Positions 33,509 to 42,729 of a stretch of DNA of 64,000 nucleotides are shown here, piece after piece (within the stretch, counting starts at the first letter, position 1; every line of letters starts with the position of its first letter). The translations under genes and the position numbers were made by a program. The notes beneath the pieces were generated by a model, which made no database searches, had not been told where the DNA came from, and saw only the letters and a program-made list of their open reading frames with translations. Origin of the DNA: Aquibacillus saliphilus (lineage in GTDB: Bacteria > Bacillota > Bacilli > Bacillales > Amphibacillaceae); the NCBI RefSeq assembly GCF_020404745.1, contig NZ_JAIZAP010000018.1:36569-100568 (forward strand), in the 5' to 3' direction.

Positions 33509-34642
33509 GTGATAAAAATTAACAGAGTACTAAAGTATGAGACGATTTATGAAGCGATAAAAGAGCAAATTATTGATGATAAATATCCTTTAGATCAACC
33601 ATTACCAACACAAATTGAGATGGCAAAAAAGTTTGACACAAGCGAAATAACGTCTAGAAGGGCTCTAGTTGAATTAGCAAACGATGGTATCATTACTAGA
33701 ATTAGAGGGAAAGGTTCATTTGTAAATCCTTTATTTATAAAACAACTTAAAAGCGAACAAAACAAAATTACAAAAGCCTATTATGTACACACTGATGTTC
33801 CTTTTCAATTATTATCACATCGTTTTTATGTTGACTTATTAGAAGGGATTCATCATGCTTGCAAAATGAAAAATATTAAGTTTGAAATGTGGAACTATCA
33901 CCGTAAAGGTGAGCCACCTAATGAAAAAGGAGTCGGACTAATCATATTGAATGATGGTAAAGCTGTCGGCATTAGCTTAGAGGTCCTAGATAAGTGGAAA
34001 AAGGAAGAGCGCCCAATTATCACATCTCATTTTTATTACCCCCATTTAGATATACCGTATGTTGTAGTTAATAATGTAAATAGTGGGTATCTTGCTGCGC
34101 AACATTTGATATCCCAAAAGCACAAGAATTTAGGTATTATTCTTACAGGGAATTCGTTGCTTGATATGAATCAAGAATTTATGTTTAGATTAGAAGGATA
34201 TAAATTAGCTTTATCTCATCATCAAATCCCTTTTTATTCTGAGAATGTAGTGATTGTTAGTGGAGAGCAAGAATCAGAACAAATGGGCTTTGAAGGAATG
34301 AAACGTCTGCTCGCTTTAAAAAAAGCTCCTACTGCAGTTGTAGCTACTAGTGATTTAAAAGCGTTTGGTGCTATTGAAGCTATAAACGATGCAGGATTAA
34401 GGGTTCCAGAAGATATAAGTGTAATAGGTATAGATGATATCCAATTAAGTAAGTATTTTTCACCTGCTCTTACGACTATCAATCAAAATTCTTATAAATT
34501 AGGTGAAAGATCAGTTGAATTATTAGAAGAATACGCTACTACAAATAATAGTAACCGCAAAGAATTATTGAAAGATGAAATTTATCCTAAATTGGTATTA
34601 AGAGATAGCACAACTATGTTTTCTGATTATATAGATATTTAA
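33509..34642 (+). CDS. AraR-type transcriptional regulator (GntR DNA-binding, LacI effector domain)
   Basis: The 377-residue protein joins an N-terminal GntR winged helix (about residues 5-75, with PTQIEMAKKFDTSEITSRRA and RIRGKGSFV) to a LacI/periplasmic-binding effector domain (about 95-370, with VVATSDLKAFGAIEA and VSVIGIDDIQLS). This is the architecture of B. subtilis AraR. It likely represses cluster 2 until its sugar is present. I start at GTG 33509; no good ribosome binding site precedes it and transcription may begin only a few bases upstream. An ATT at 33518 after AGAGGTG is a less usual option. Confidence 0.88.
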   Translation: MIKINRVLKYETIYEAIKEQIIDDKYPLDQPLPTQIEMAKKFDTSEITSRRALVELANDGIITRIRGKGSFVNPLFIKQLKSEQNKITKAYYVHTDVPFQLLSHRFYVDLLEGIHHACKMKNIKFEMWNYHRKGEPPNEKGVGLIILNDGKAVGISLEVLDKWKKEERPIITSHFYYPHLDIPYVVVNNVNSGYLAAQHLISQKHKNLGIILTGNSLLDMNQEFMFRLEGYKLALSHHQIPFYSENVVIVSGEQESEQMGFEGMKRLLALKKAPTAVVATSDLKAFGAIEAINDAGLRVPEDISVIGIDDIQLSKYFSPALTTINQNSYKLGERSVELLEEYATTNNSNRKELLKDEIYPKLVLRDSTTMFSDYIDI

Positions 34643-34689
34643 TAAAAAAACAGAGACATTAAAAAATAAACAGTTCCGTTCAGGAGCAC

Positions 34690-34735
34690 AAAAAAAGAAG
34701 AACGAATTCGCAAAAGAATTCGTTCTTCTTTTTTT
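34690..34735 (+). terminator. Terminator after the regulator gene
   Basis: 20-bp perfect stem AAAAAAAGAAGAACGAATTC with complementary arm and T-run; loop GCAAAA. Confidence 0.92.
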
Positions 34736-35046
34736 GTTGTTAAATCAATGTTTATGAGGCGAAAGACTCCAGAATAGCAATGAAATCAGTATATAGTTAC
34801 TACATTGCTGACAATGGCTATCGTCAGTCTGATACATGCTGTGCTAATTCGCCTGCTAAATGCCATAAAATTTAATATTTTCAGTTTTGTACTTCACATC
34901 GGAACCATTTAATTAATAAATTCTCTGGGTTTTATTAGAAATTAAAGTGTAAGTGCATATTATAATTGAAATTTTTAAATGTAAAACTACTTAAAAACTT
35001 GTTGAAAACAGCATGTGAAAATTAGTATAAAAAAACCTAAAAACTC
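34736..35046. other. Gene-free stretch in cluster 2
   Basis: AT-rich upstream region of the first rhamnosidase gene; apart from the promoter at its right end I see no gene, repeat or RNA motif. Confidence 0.5.
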
Positions 35047-35075
35047 TTTACAAAAGAAAAAGAATACTTTATCAT
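35047..35075 (+). promoter_or_regulatory. Promoter of the cluster 2 transport/catabolic genes
   Basis: TTTACA (35047-35052), 17 bp, TATCAT (35070-35075). The -10 overlaps ATACTTTATCAT, which resembles one arm of the palindrome before the regulator gene, so the AraR-type protein could repress here. It would give a leader of about 30 nt. Confidence 0.5.
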
Positions 35076-35110
35076 CAAAACATATACTTTAAGATGTGGA
35101 GGATGTAAAA

Positions 35111-37453
35111 ATGAATTGGAACGCAAAATGGATTTGGAAAGATTTTTTAGAAAGAAATGATAACGTTTACATGGAATTTCGAAAAACATTTATTTTGGAT
35201 ACCCCTGAAGAAGATGCCATCGTACAGGTTTCTGCTAATCATGAATACATATTATGGGTCAATGGCCATCAAATTGGTCGTGGGCCTTCTCCATCAGATA
35301 ATGATTGGCAATATTTTGATGAATACAATATCCATGAGGTTCTCTTGGCAGATCAAGAAAATATTATTACAGCTTTAGTATATAATTTTGGTAGTGAAGA
35401 CATTGTTACACAGCAATATCAGGGACCAGGTGGTTTTGTTTTACAATTAAATACAGGTAATTATGAATTGGTGACAGACCAAACTTGGAAATGTCGTCAA
35501 TCTAAAAGATGGATGCAAGATGTTAGTAGACAACATAAATGGAATGGATATAAAGAAGTTTATCTAGCTAACCAAGAAGATGATTGGCTTTTATTAGATT
35601 ATGATGATTATAATTGGGCGCAAGCTCATGAGGTTGCTGCAACAGATTCGAAAGACTCACCTTGGAAAAATTTAATTAAAAGAGAAATACCATTTCTTCA
35701 TCATGAGTATATATATCCTAAAAACATTGTAGATATTTCTGAAAATTATGGCATGGTAACGACTAAGAGTTCATTTTTAAAATGTGTGATATTTGATGCT
35801 TCTAAGCCAGGAGCCTTGCCGTCTCTAACCTATGATTTTGCTAGAGAAATGGTTGGTTATGTAGAGATGGAGGTGGATTCACCTAAGGGTGGTGTGTTGC
35901 AGATATATTATGGTGAGTCTTTAGATGTAGTAGTTTACGATACTTTTATACTTAAAGAAGGAAAAAATCATATTAAACCATTTGGAAGACGTGCATTCCG
36001 ATATATGAAAGTGGTGGTACAAGCTACGCCGGAGCCTATCATAATAAATAATGTCGCTACTGATTTTGTGCATTATCCTTTTGGTAAACGAGGGCAGTTC
36101 TTATCAAATGATCCACTACTGAATGAAATATGGGATGTGAGTGTATATACTACGAAAGTAAATAGTCAAGATCATATTGAAGATACTCCATTAAGAGAAA
36201 GAGCATTATGGGTTGTTGATGCTGTCATAATGGCAAGAGTTATTTATCAAGTTTTTGGAGATGAAACTTTACTCAAAAAATGTTTTAGACAAATTGCTCG
36301 TATTCAGAATGAGGATGGGTCTATACCTGGAACAGGGCCGGAGCGAAATGATATGTTATTGCCTGACTTTTGCGCCCACTGGATTTATGGTGTTTGGGAT
36401 TATTATCAATTTACTGGAGAGGAATCATTTCTGGCCGAATTATGGCCAACGATTACTAGACTGATGGAATGGTTTGAGGCACATGAAACGGAAAAAGGTC
36501 TCTTTACCATCAATAAGGAAAGCGGAATCTGGTGTTTTATTGATTGGGCGGATTACATTGATAGAAGAGATCAAGTGAGTGCTATTTCAATGTTTTATTA
36601 CAAAGCACTAAAAATAGTTAGCGTCATGGCGAAAATACTTGGTCACCAAAATCATTCGCAAAAATGGAATGCTAAAGCTGATCGGCTGAAAACAAGTATA
36701 AGGACATATCTATGGAACCAAAAAAAGAACGCTTACGTGGATTGTTTAGTAGGTGAAGACCAATCCTATTCGATTACTTATCAGACTAATTTCACTGCAA
36801 TTTGGACAGGGATTATGACTAATGATGAGGCAGAAGGATTTGTTGAAGAATATTTCGTGAAAGATAAGTTACCTCATTTAAAAGGGCCATTTTTTTACCA
36901 TATTTTACTTGAAAGCTTATTTTCTCTGAATTATCATTCATTGGCAATGTCTGAAATAAAAACTTATTGGGGGAGTATGATAGAGCGAGGAGCCACCACT
37001 TGGTGGGAAGCGTTTGATCTTGATAAACCAACATGTACAATTCCTCATGAATTTCAAGGTCATACACCAACATATTTAGTTGATTACGTGCCTGTTAGCC
37101 AGTGCCATGGTTGGGGATCTAGTCCAGGGTATTTATTGAATCAACATATTTTAGGGGTAGACATTTCTAAAATAGGTTTAAATAAAGTTATATTGAATCC
37201 GTTTGTTAAAGAATTAAATAATGTTAAAGGAATAATACCTACAAAGTATGGGGATATCACAGTTTCATGGTTTAAACGAAGTGAAACTTGTTATGAATAT
37301 CATTGTACCATTCCGGAAGAGTTAGAATGGGAAGGGGTATTTAATGATGAAATTTCCGTTTTTATTAATGGAGAATTACACGAAAAGTCAATTAAAGGAG
37401 GTGAAACTAATAACGTTTTCAACTTTGGAAAGGAAATAGGTCTAAATTTATAA
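35111..37453 (+). CDS. GH78 alpha-L-rhamnosidase-like enzyme
   Basis: The 780-residue cytoplasmic protein has N-terminal beta-sandwich domains (about 1-310, including ILWVNGHQIGRGPSP), an (alpha/alpha)6 barrel (about 330-690) and a C-terminal beta domain. Key acids match GH78: D358, E363 and D370 in DTPLRERALWVVD (same spacing as D567/E572/D579 of Bacillus RhaB) and a Glu in GATTWWEAFD; CHGWGSSPGYLL is the family's C-terminal barrel motif. It should remove L-rhamnose from oligosaccharides or glycosides imported by the adjacent ABC system. ATG 35111 follows GGAGG. No signal peptide. Confidence 0.85.
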   Translation: MNWNAKWIWKDFLERNDNVYMEFRKTFILDTPEEDAIVQVSANHEYILWVNGHQIGRGPSPSDNDWQYFDEYNIHEVLLADQENIITALVYNFGSEDIVTQQYQGPGGFVLQLNTGNYELVTDQTWKCRQSKRWMQDVSRQHKWNGYKEVYLANQEDDWLLLDYDDYNWAQAHEVAATDSKDSPWKNLIKREIPFLHHEYIYPKNIVDISENYGMVTTKSSFLKCVIFDASKPGALPSLTYDFAREMVGYVEMEVDSPKGGVLQIYYGESLDVVVYDTFILKEGKNHIKPFGRRAFRYMKVVVQATPEPIIINNVATDFVHYPFGKRGQFLSNDPLLNEIWDVSVYTTKVNSQDHIEDTPLRERALWVVDAVIMARVIYQVFGDETLLKKCFRQIARIQNEDGSIPGTGPERNDMLLPDFCAHWIYGVWDYYQFTGEESFLAELWPTITRLMEWFEAHETEKGLFTINKESGIWCFIDWADYIDRRDQVSAISMFYYKALKIVSVMAKILGHQNHSQKWNAKADRLKTSIRTYLWNQKKNAYVDCLVGEDQSYSITYQTNFTAIWTGIMTNDEAEGFVEEYFVKDKLPHLKGPFFYHILLESLFSLNYHSLAMSEIKTYWGSMIERGATTWWEAFDLDKPTCTIPHEFQGHTPTYLVDYVPVSQCHGWGSSPGYLLNQHILGVDISKIGLNKVILNPFVKELNNVKGIIPTKYGDITVSWFKRSETCYEYHCTIPEELEWEGVFNDEISVFINGELHEKSIKGGETNNVFNFGKEIGLNL

Positions 37454-37469
37454 AGGGGTGGAATTAAAA

Positions 37470-39101
37470 ATGAAACAAAAATTGTTATTTTTAGTAGTTT
37501 TATTCTTAGCTTTTATTCTAGTTGCTTGTCAAGATAAAGAAACACAAGAGGAGACTGACAAAGAATCAGAAAATATAGAGCAAGAAATTGTTAGTAAAGA
37601 TGAACGATTAGAAGGTACTATTCGAGTATCGACTGCTAATGAAGGTAGTCAATCTGCTTGGGAAGCAGTGGCAGAAGGTTACATGGAAATTAATGAAGGT
37701 GTAGAAGTTATAATTGACAATAAACCATTAGATGGTTATCAAGAATGGATGACAGCACAGTTCGCAACCAGTGATACTCCAGATGTAGATATTGTCACAG
37801 CCAATATGCTCCAAAATTTAATTCAAGATAAAAAATTTGTGGATTATATTCCTTACTTTGAACAAGAAAATCCATATACAGAAAAAAAATGGAAAGAAAG
37901 TTTTAATCTCGATACTATGCAATTGAATTTAGATGCATATAAGGCTCGTGAAAAAGGCTTATACGAATTAAATTTTGAATCTACTCAAATTATGTGGGTC
38001 TATAATGAAGATATTTTTGCAGAGGCTGGGTACAATGAACCTCCACAAACATTTGAGGAAATGATGGTAATGTTTAAAGATATTGAAGAATTAGGGTACA
38101 CACCATTTTCAATTGGTGGTAATGCGAATTCATTGTGGTCAGGCCAAGCAGGATGGGCGATTCGGATTTATGCTGATCAATACTTTAGAGATTCTGTGAA
38201 AGTAGTTGGTTCACAAGAAGAAGATTTCTCTTACTTTGAACCGATTGATGGTAAATGGGAATACAATCTAGAAGATCCATACAATGACAATTCTTCTTCA
38301 GTTACAATGAATGAATTAAGAATGTGGAAGGCAATCAATGAAAAGTCAGAGCCATATCACTTAGAAGGTGATAGATGGACTGATTTTTATGAAAATGTAA
38401 AACAATTATTTGGGTATGCAGCTGATGGTTATACAGGTATGACAGATCAGGAGGCATATGAAGAATTTATTAATGGAAATGCAGCAGCCACTCTTGGTCA
38501 TCCTGGACTTTACTGGCAGATTCCTAATGATTTTGGTGGGGATGAGGGTAGTGAAAGTTTAGAAGAATTTGAATTTGGATTTTATAATTTTCCGAGTATT
38601 GAAAATGAGAATACTTTAGCTGATGCAAGAACAATTCATCTACCAATAGGTTTTTATGGGGTAGTTGCAAAAGATCCAGAGCAAAATGCGTTAAATATTG
38701 ATTTTATGCAATATTGGACTAGCAATGAAGGATACAGTGAATATTTGGAAGTGATATCAGAAAGTGACAATATGGCGATTACTGGACCACCAGCATTAAA
38801 TGACATTAATTTACCAGGTGATATGGAAGAAGTCTTTAGTCAATTTGAATCTGTAGGGAATATGGAAAACTTATTGAATGCGAGTAACGTTTTGGCAAGA
38901 GGTTTGCATAATTATCAACCAAATATTCAAGATTGGGTCAACTTAACACAACAATATTTTAATGACAGTTTAACTTCTGAAGAATACTTAAGTCAACTTC
39001 AATCAAATATTGATCGTGACATTGTCAATGCTATGGAAGAAGAAGGAATTATTTTGGAGGATTTAGAACATCCAGAGCGAAATACGCCAGAGCGACAATA
39101 A
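37470..39101 (+). CDS. ABC transporter solute-binding lipoprotein (cluster 2)
   Basis: The 543-residue lipoprotein has a hydrophobic signal with lipobox LVAC (Cys19), an acidic linker and a large family-1 type binding fold (GTIRVSTANEGSQSAWEAVAEGYMEI; TPDVDIVTANMLQNLI; TQIMWVYNEDIFAEAGYNEP). At over 500 residues it is longer than typical oligosaccharide binders (about 420), as in systems for larger or polymeric saccharides. ATG 37470 follows AAGGGGTGG, 16 nt after the rhamnosidase stop, so co-transcribed. Confidence 0.9.
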   Translation: MKQKLLFLVVLFLAFILVACQDKETQEETDKESENIEQEIVSKDERLEGTIRVSTANEGSQSAWEAVAEGYMEINEGVEVIIDNKPLDGYQEWMTAQFATSDTPDVDIVTANMLQNLIQDKKFVDYIPYFEQENPYTEKKWKESFNLDTMQLNLDAYKAREKGLYELNFESTQIMWVYNEDIFAEAGYNEPPQTFEEMMVMFKDIEELGYTPFSIGGNANSLWSGQAGWAIRIYADQYFRDSVKVVGSQEEDFSYFEPIDGKWEYNLEDPYNDNSSSVTMNELRMWKAINEKSEPYHLEGDRWTDFYENVKQLFGYAADGYTGMTDQEAYEEFINGNAAATLGHPGLYWQIPNDFGGDEGSESLEEFEFGFYNFPSIENENTLADARTIHLPIGFYGVVAKDPEQNALNIDFMQYWTSNEGYSEYLEVISESDNMAITGPPALNDINLPGDMEEVFSQFESVGNMENLLNASNVLARGLHNYQPNIQDWVNLTQQYFNDSLTSEEYLSQLQSNIDRDIVNAMEEEGIILEDLEHPERNTPERQ

Positions 39102-39125
39102 TTAAATACAAATAGTGATTTATAG

Positions 39126-39176
39126 GTAAAACGAAGGCAAATGCTATCACCTGTATAGCTATTTGCCGCGTTTTAC
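39126..39176 (+). repeat. Intercistronic hairpin after the binding-protein gene
   Basis: GTAAAACG..GGCAAAT..CTAT pairs with ATAG..ATTTGCC..CGTTTTAC. No T-run follows; likely protects the binding-protein mRNA, as at 19222-19268 in cluster 1. Confidence 0.7.
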
Positions 39177-39215
39177 ACTATACATAAAAGATCTCCTTAT
39201 AAAAAGAAAGGCGTG

Positions 39216-41132
39216 ATGCAATTGAAGCATTCATTTACTTGGGGATACTGCTTAGCTTTATTGTTTTTTTTATTACCTTTCAGTGTATCGGCTAATATTA
39301 ATAGCACTTATACAGTAGAGAATACAAGCAGTATTACAGCAATGGATGTAAGTCCAGATAATAGCCGATATGCAGTGGGGACATATGATTCAACTGTGTT
39401 TGTTTATGACAATAATAATCAGCTTATTTATAGATTTGAATCGAAAAATGTTATAAATGATTTAACTATTTTAAAAGACAATTCAATCATAATTGCCTCT
39501 GATGATCGCAATTTATACTCTTACGATAGTAGAGGGAACGAGCAGTTTATAAAATCTTTTCCTATTTCTCCCAAAAGTGTTTCTTCCTCTATTTCGGGGG
39601 ATATTATAGCGACGTATTTGGCCAGTAGTAATGAAGTTATTTTAATCAATCAAAATGGAGAAGAAATAGATACTATTAATACTGGTTTCTATATTGAAGA
39701 TCTTAGTGTTAGTAAAAACGGTAAGTGGATAGTAACGGCTGGTGCTGATCAAGTTATAAGAGTGTACAATTCCTCCAGTGAACTTCAACGTGAAATTCCT
39801 GTGACTGGAGTTATAAATGACATTAAAGTTGACGATGAAGGTCGTGTGGTAGTAGGTACAGAAAATAGCAAGGTCGTGGGTTTTGACGAAAGAGGAAATA
39901 CTTTATTTAATTATTCAGCTAAATGGAAAATTACGAATATCGATCTATCAACAGATAGTAATTATATTGCAGCCTCAGATTTAGAAGGAAATTTTTATAT
40001 AATAGATAAACAAGGTAATCTATTATGGAGTATGCAAGGTGAATCCATTGCAAGATCTGTTGCATTTTCAGGGGAATCATTATTTACTGGAATGGAAAAT
40101 GGAAAAGTTCAAGTTTTAAATGTAGCAAATATAATTAAAGATGCTGAAAGAGAAGAGCTCGTGGAAACCATTTGGAAAGTGGTAGTGCTGATTTTGGCTA
40201 TCGGAATGTTATTTGCTATTGGTTGGTTATTAGTTCGATATAAGAAAAAACTGTTACGTGATATTTGGCGAGCACGTTATATTTATCTGGTTTTGTTACC
40301 AAGTGTTGTATTAATAGGGGTATTTCTATATTACCCTGCCATTACGGGATTAGTTTATTCCTTTTATGAATGGAACCCAGGAAGTCAATCGCATTTTATA
40401 GGCTTAGAAAACTATAAACGCATGTTTCAAGATCAATATGTAATTGAAGGATTGAAGAATTTGTTAATACTGATGGTGACAGGTATTATCAAATTCATGC
40501 TCCCGCCTCTGCTTGTCGCTGAATTGCTGTTTTGGCTAAGAAACAATGCTGCAACCTATTGGTTTAGAACTGTGTTTGTGTCTTCGATGGTTCTACCAGC
40601 AGTAGCCAATATTTTAATATGGCAAAACATCTACAGTGGAGAAAGTGGATTATTAAATGAATTTTTAGCTATAATTGGACTTGGTAATTATGCACAAGCA
40701 TGGTTAGCAAATCCAGATACTGCTTTATGGGCAATTATATTTATCGGATTCCCATTCATTAGTATTCTTCATTTACTTGTTTATTATGCAGGATTAATAT
40801 CTATTTCAAGTGAATTAAAAGACGCTGCAATGATCGATGGTGCAAGCAAATTTAGAATTATTAGGTCGATTCACCTTCCACTCTTAAAGGGTCAATTTAA
40901 ATTGCTTATCGTAATGACTATTATTATGTTAATTCAGGATTTTAATGCAATGTTAATTATTACCGGTGGTGGCCCAGGGACATCCACCTATGTTCCGGCA
41001 TTACAAATGTATTACGCCGCAACCAAATTCTCTGAAATGGGTTATGCTTCTGCTATCGGAGTAATGTTATTTTTTATGATATTTGTCATTACAGTGATTA
41101 ATTTAAAATTCGTAAAATCTCAAGAAGATTAG
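39216..41132 (+). CDS. ABC sugar permease fused to an N-terminal extracytoplasmic beta-propeller
   Basis: The 638-residue protein has an unusual layout. Residues 1-26 form a signal-peptide-like helix. Residues about 30-305 form seven WD40/PQQ-like repeats of about 40 residues (each with a VYDNNNQL, YSYDSRGNEQ, LINQNGEE, VYNSSSEL, GFDERGNTL or IIDKQGNLLW turn). A membrane helix follows (about 328-350), then a complete MalF-type permease (about 355-638) with EAA loop SSELKDAAMIDGASKF and TGGGPGTSTYVPALQM. The propeller should lie outside the cell and could bind the sugar, the binding protein or cell-wall glycan. There is one frame throughout with no frameshift. ATG 39216 follows AAAGG. The permease call is firm; the propeller's role is inference. 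Confidence 0.9.
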   Translation: MQLKHSFTWGYCLALLFFLLPFSVSANINSTYTVENTSSITAMDVSPDNSRYAVGTYDSTVFVYDNNNQLIYRFESKNVINDLTILKDNSIIIASDDRNLYSYDSRGNEQFIKSFPISPKSVSSSISGDIIATYLASSNEVILINQNGEEIDTINTGFYIEDLSVSKNGKWIVTAGADQVIRVYNSSSELQREIPVTGVINDIKVDDEGRVVVGTENSKVVGFDERGNTLFNYSAKWKITNIDLSTDSNYIAASDLEGNFYIIDKQGNLLWSMQGESIARSVAFSGESLFTGMENGKVQVLNVANIIKDAEREELVETIWKVVVLILAIGMLFAIGWLLVRYKKKLLRDIWRARYIYLVLLPSVVLIGVFLYYPAITGLVYSFYEWNPGSQSHFIGLENYKRMFQDQYVIEGLKNLLILMVTGIIKFMLPPLLVAELLFWLRNNAATYWFRTVFVSSMVLPAVANILIWQNIYSGESGLLNEFLAIIGLGNYAQAWLANPDTALWAIIFIGFPFISILHLLVYYAGLISISSELKDAAMIDGASKFRIIRSIHLPLLKGQFKLLIVMTIIMLIQDFNAMLIITGGGPGTSTYVPALQMYYAATKFSEMGYASAIGVMLFFMIFVITVINLKFVKSQED

Positions 41133-41145
41133 GAGTGAATTAAAA

Positions 41146-42012
41146 ATGGAAGTAGTAAGTGAACAATTTGTTAAAACAAAAAAAAAGAGATTTAAAAAGG
41201 GTTTTTCACAATTAATACTGTATGTGATTATAGGTTTGATTGCGTTTTTAACTCTAGTTCCAATTATTTTTATGATATTTATTTCATTCAAAAGTAATGC
41301 CCAAATTTATGGGAGTTTTTGGGCGTTACCAGAACCTTTTGTGTTTAAAAATTATCAATTAGCATTTGTTGGAATATGGCGTTATGTGTTGAATACTGTC
41401 ATATATACATTTGCAGCCTGTTTTAGTATTATTATTCTAGCTTCAGTAGGTGGTTATGTTTTTGCGAAAAAACAGTTTCCAGGTAAGGAAATTATTTTTA
41501 TGTTATTTCTTGCCATGATGATGGTTCCTGGTCTACTTACTTTAATACCTTCTTATGTATTGCATGATCAACTAGGTTTAACGAACACACCTTGGGCGAT
41601 AATTATTCAACATACAGCAGGAGGTCAGATTTTTGGCATCTTTCTTTGTCGAAGTTTTATGAATAGTTTGCCCACAAGTTTGTTTGAATCAGCAAGAATA
41701 GATGGAGCTTCCGAGATGACGGTCTTTTTTAAAATTGTTGTTCCTCTGTCAACGCCAATTTTAGCAACGGTTGTAGTTATGCAATCCATCGGAATCTATA
41801 ATGATTATGTTTGGCCTTTGTTAGTAATTCGAGACAGTGCTTTCCAAGTAATTTCAGTTGGTTTAACAGTATTTGCCAACCAATTTGGATCCAATGGAAC
41901 AGGGATTGAGTATGCAGGATATACTCTATCTGCTATTCCGCTCTTATTAACATTCGTGTTTGGAATGAAGTACTATATACAAGGTATGACTCAGGGTGCC
42001 ATTAAGATGTAG
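41146..42012 (+). CDS. Carbohydrate ABC transporter permease (MalG type, cluster 2)
   Basis: The 288-residue six-helix permease has a basic N-terminus (KTKKKRFKKGF) and the EAA loop SLFESARIDGASEMTVFFKIVVPLS. It is the second half of the channel with the propeller-fused permease, 13 nt upstream. No ATPase gene follows. It is convergent with the YesL-like gene, leaving one base between the stop codons. Confidence 0.93.
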   Translation: MEVVSEQFVKTKKKRFKKGFSQLILYVIIGLIAFLTLVPIIFMIFISFKSNAQIYGSFWALPEPFVFKNYQLAFVGIWRYVLNTVIYTFAACFSIIILASVGGYVFAKKQFPGKEIIFMLFLAMMMVPGLLTLIPSYVLHDQLGLTNTPWAIIIQHTAGGQIFGIFLCRSFMNSLPTSLFESARIDGASEMTVFFKIVVPLSTPILATVVVMQSIGIYNDYVWPLLVIRDSAFQVISVGLTVFANQFGSNGTGIEYAGYTLSAIPLLLTFVFGMKYYIQGMTQGAIKM

Positions 42013-42013
42013 A

Positions 42014-42628
42014 TTAATTATTTTTATTATCAAGTCTTCCAAACACATTATGTGAAAAATACATGACTGTATAAATAGTGCTGCTAAATCCAGCAAAGAT
42101 AAATAACATAGGCACAAAATATATTACTATCCATATTCCCGCTATAATAATTAGGATGAGAATAGAGGTAAAAGGGTTCCCAATTGCGAGTAAAAATGAA
42201 TTCTTTATTACTGAACTCATCTTTAAATTATAGTTTACTAGCAAAGGAAATACGTAAAAAGTAGTTAAAATGGCTAAAAATAATAGCGGAAGATATAAGA
42301 AAGATACAAGGTTTAAAAAAGAACTCTCAAATGTTTGAAAAAAGTAAAAATCAAGGTAAAAGAAGGCAATTAAAAGTATCATAAAATACCCCAGTAAATT
42401 ACTTTTTAACAGATACATCTTAAAGTACTTGAAAAATTCTTTGAATATTGGAGGTTCTTTCTTATATATTATCCAATTCCTTATAATTGCGTGTGCAGAA
42501 GCTAAAGAAGGAAAAAAACCAATTACAATTAATCCTACTAAACTAAATAAAAGTATTAACAGATTCAAAGTTATAAATTTAAAAAGAAAATTGCTGATTT
42601 GATAGATTGTTAAGCTGATGTTTTTCAT
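42014..42628 (-). CDS. YesL family (DUF624) membrane protein, cluster 2
   Basis: The 204-residue membrane protein has about five helices and the DUF624-type N-terminus (SLTIYQISNFLFKFITLNLL). It is the only cluster 2 gene on the minus strand, abutting the permease end to end and divergent from the second rhamnosidase gene. It resembles the cluster 1 member (26218-26892) in topology. The role with sugar ABC systems is unknown. Confidence 0.82.
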   Translation of the reverse strand: MKNISLTIYQISNFLFKFITLNLLILLFSLVGLIVIGFFPSLASAHAIIRNWIIYKKEPPIFKEFFKYFKMYLLKSNLLGYFMILLIAFFYLDFYFFQTFESSFLNLVSFLYLPLLFLAILTTFYVFPLLVNYNLKMSSVIKNSFLLAIGNPFTSILILIIIAGIWIVIYFVPMLFIFAGFSSTIYTVMYFSHNVFGRLDNKNN

Positions 42629-42729
42629 GTAATAACTCCTTTGTAGCTTTATATATGCATTATAAAGTATTGATAAGTATAAATAAAGTTGAAAGTAGAA
42701 GTAAGTATACTTAACGGAAGGTGATTAAT

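Noticed and set aside
33470..33520. ATT start codon for the AraR-type regulator
   Set aside because: Well spaced from AGAGGTG, but ATT starts are very rare outside infC-type genes; GTG 33509 is preferred with a caveat.
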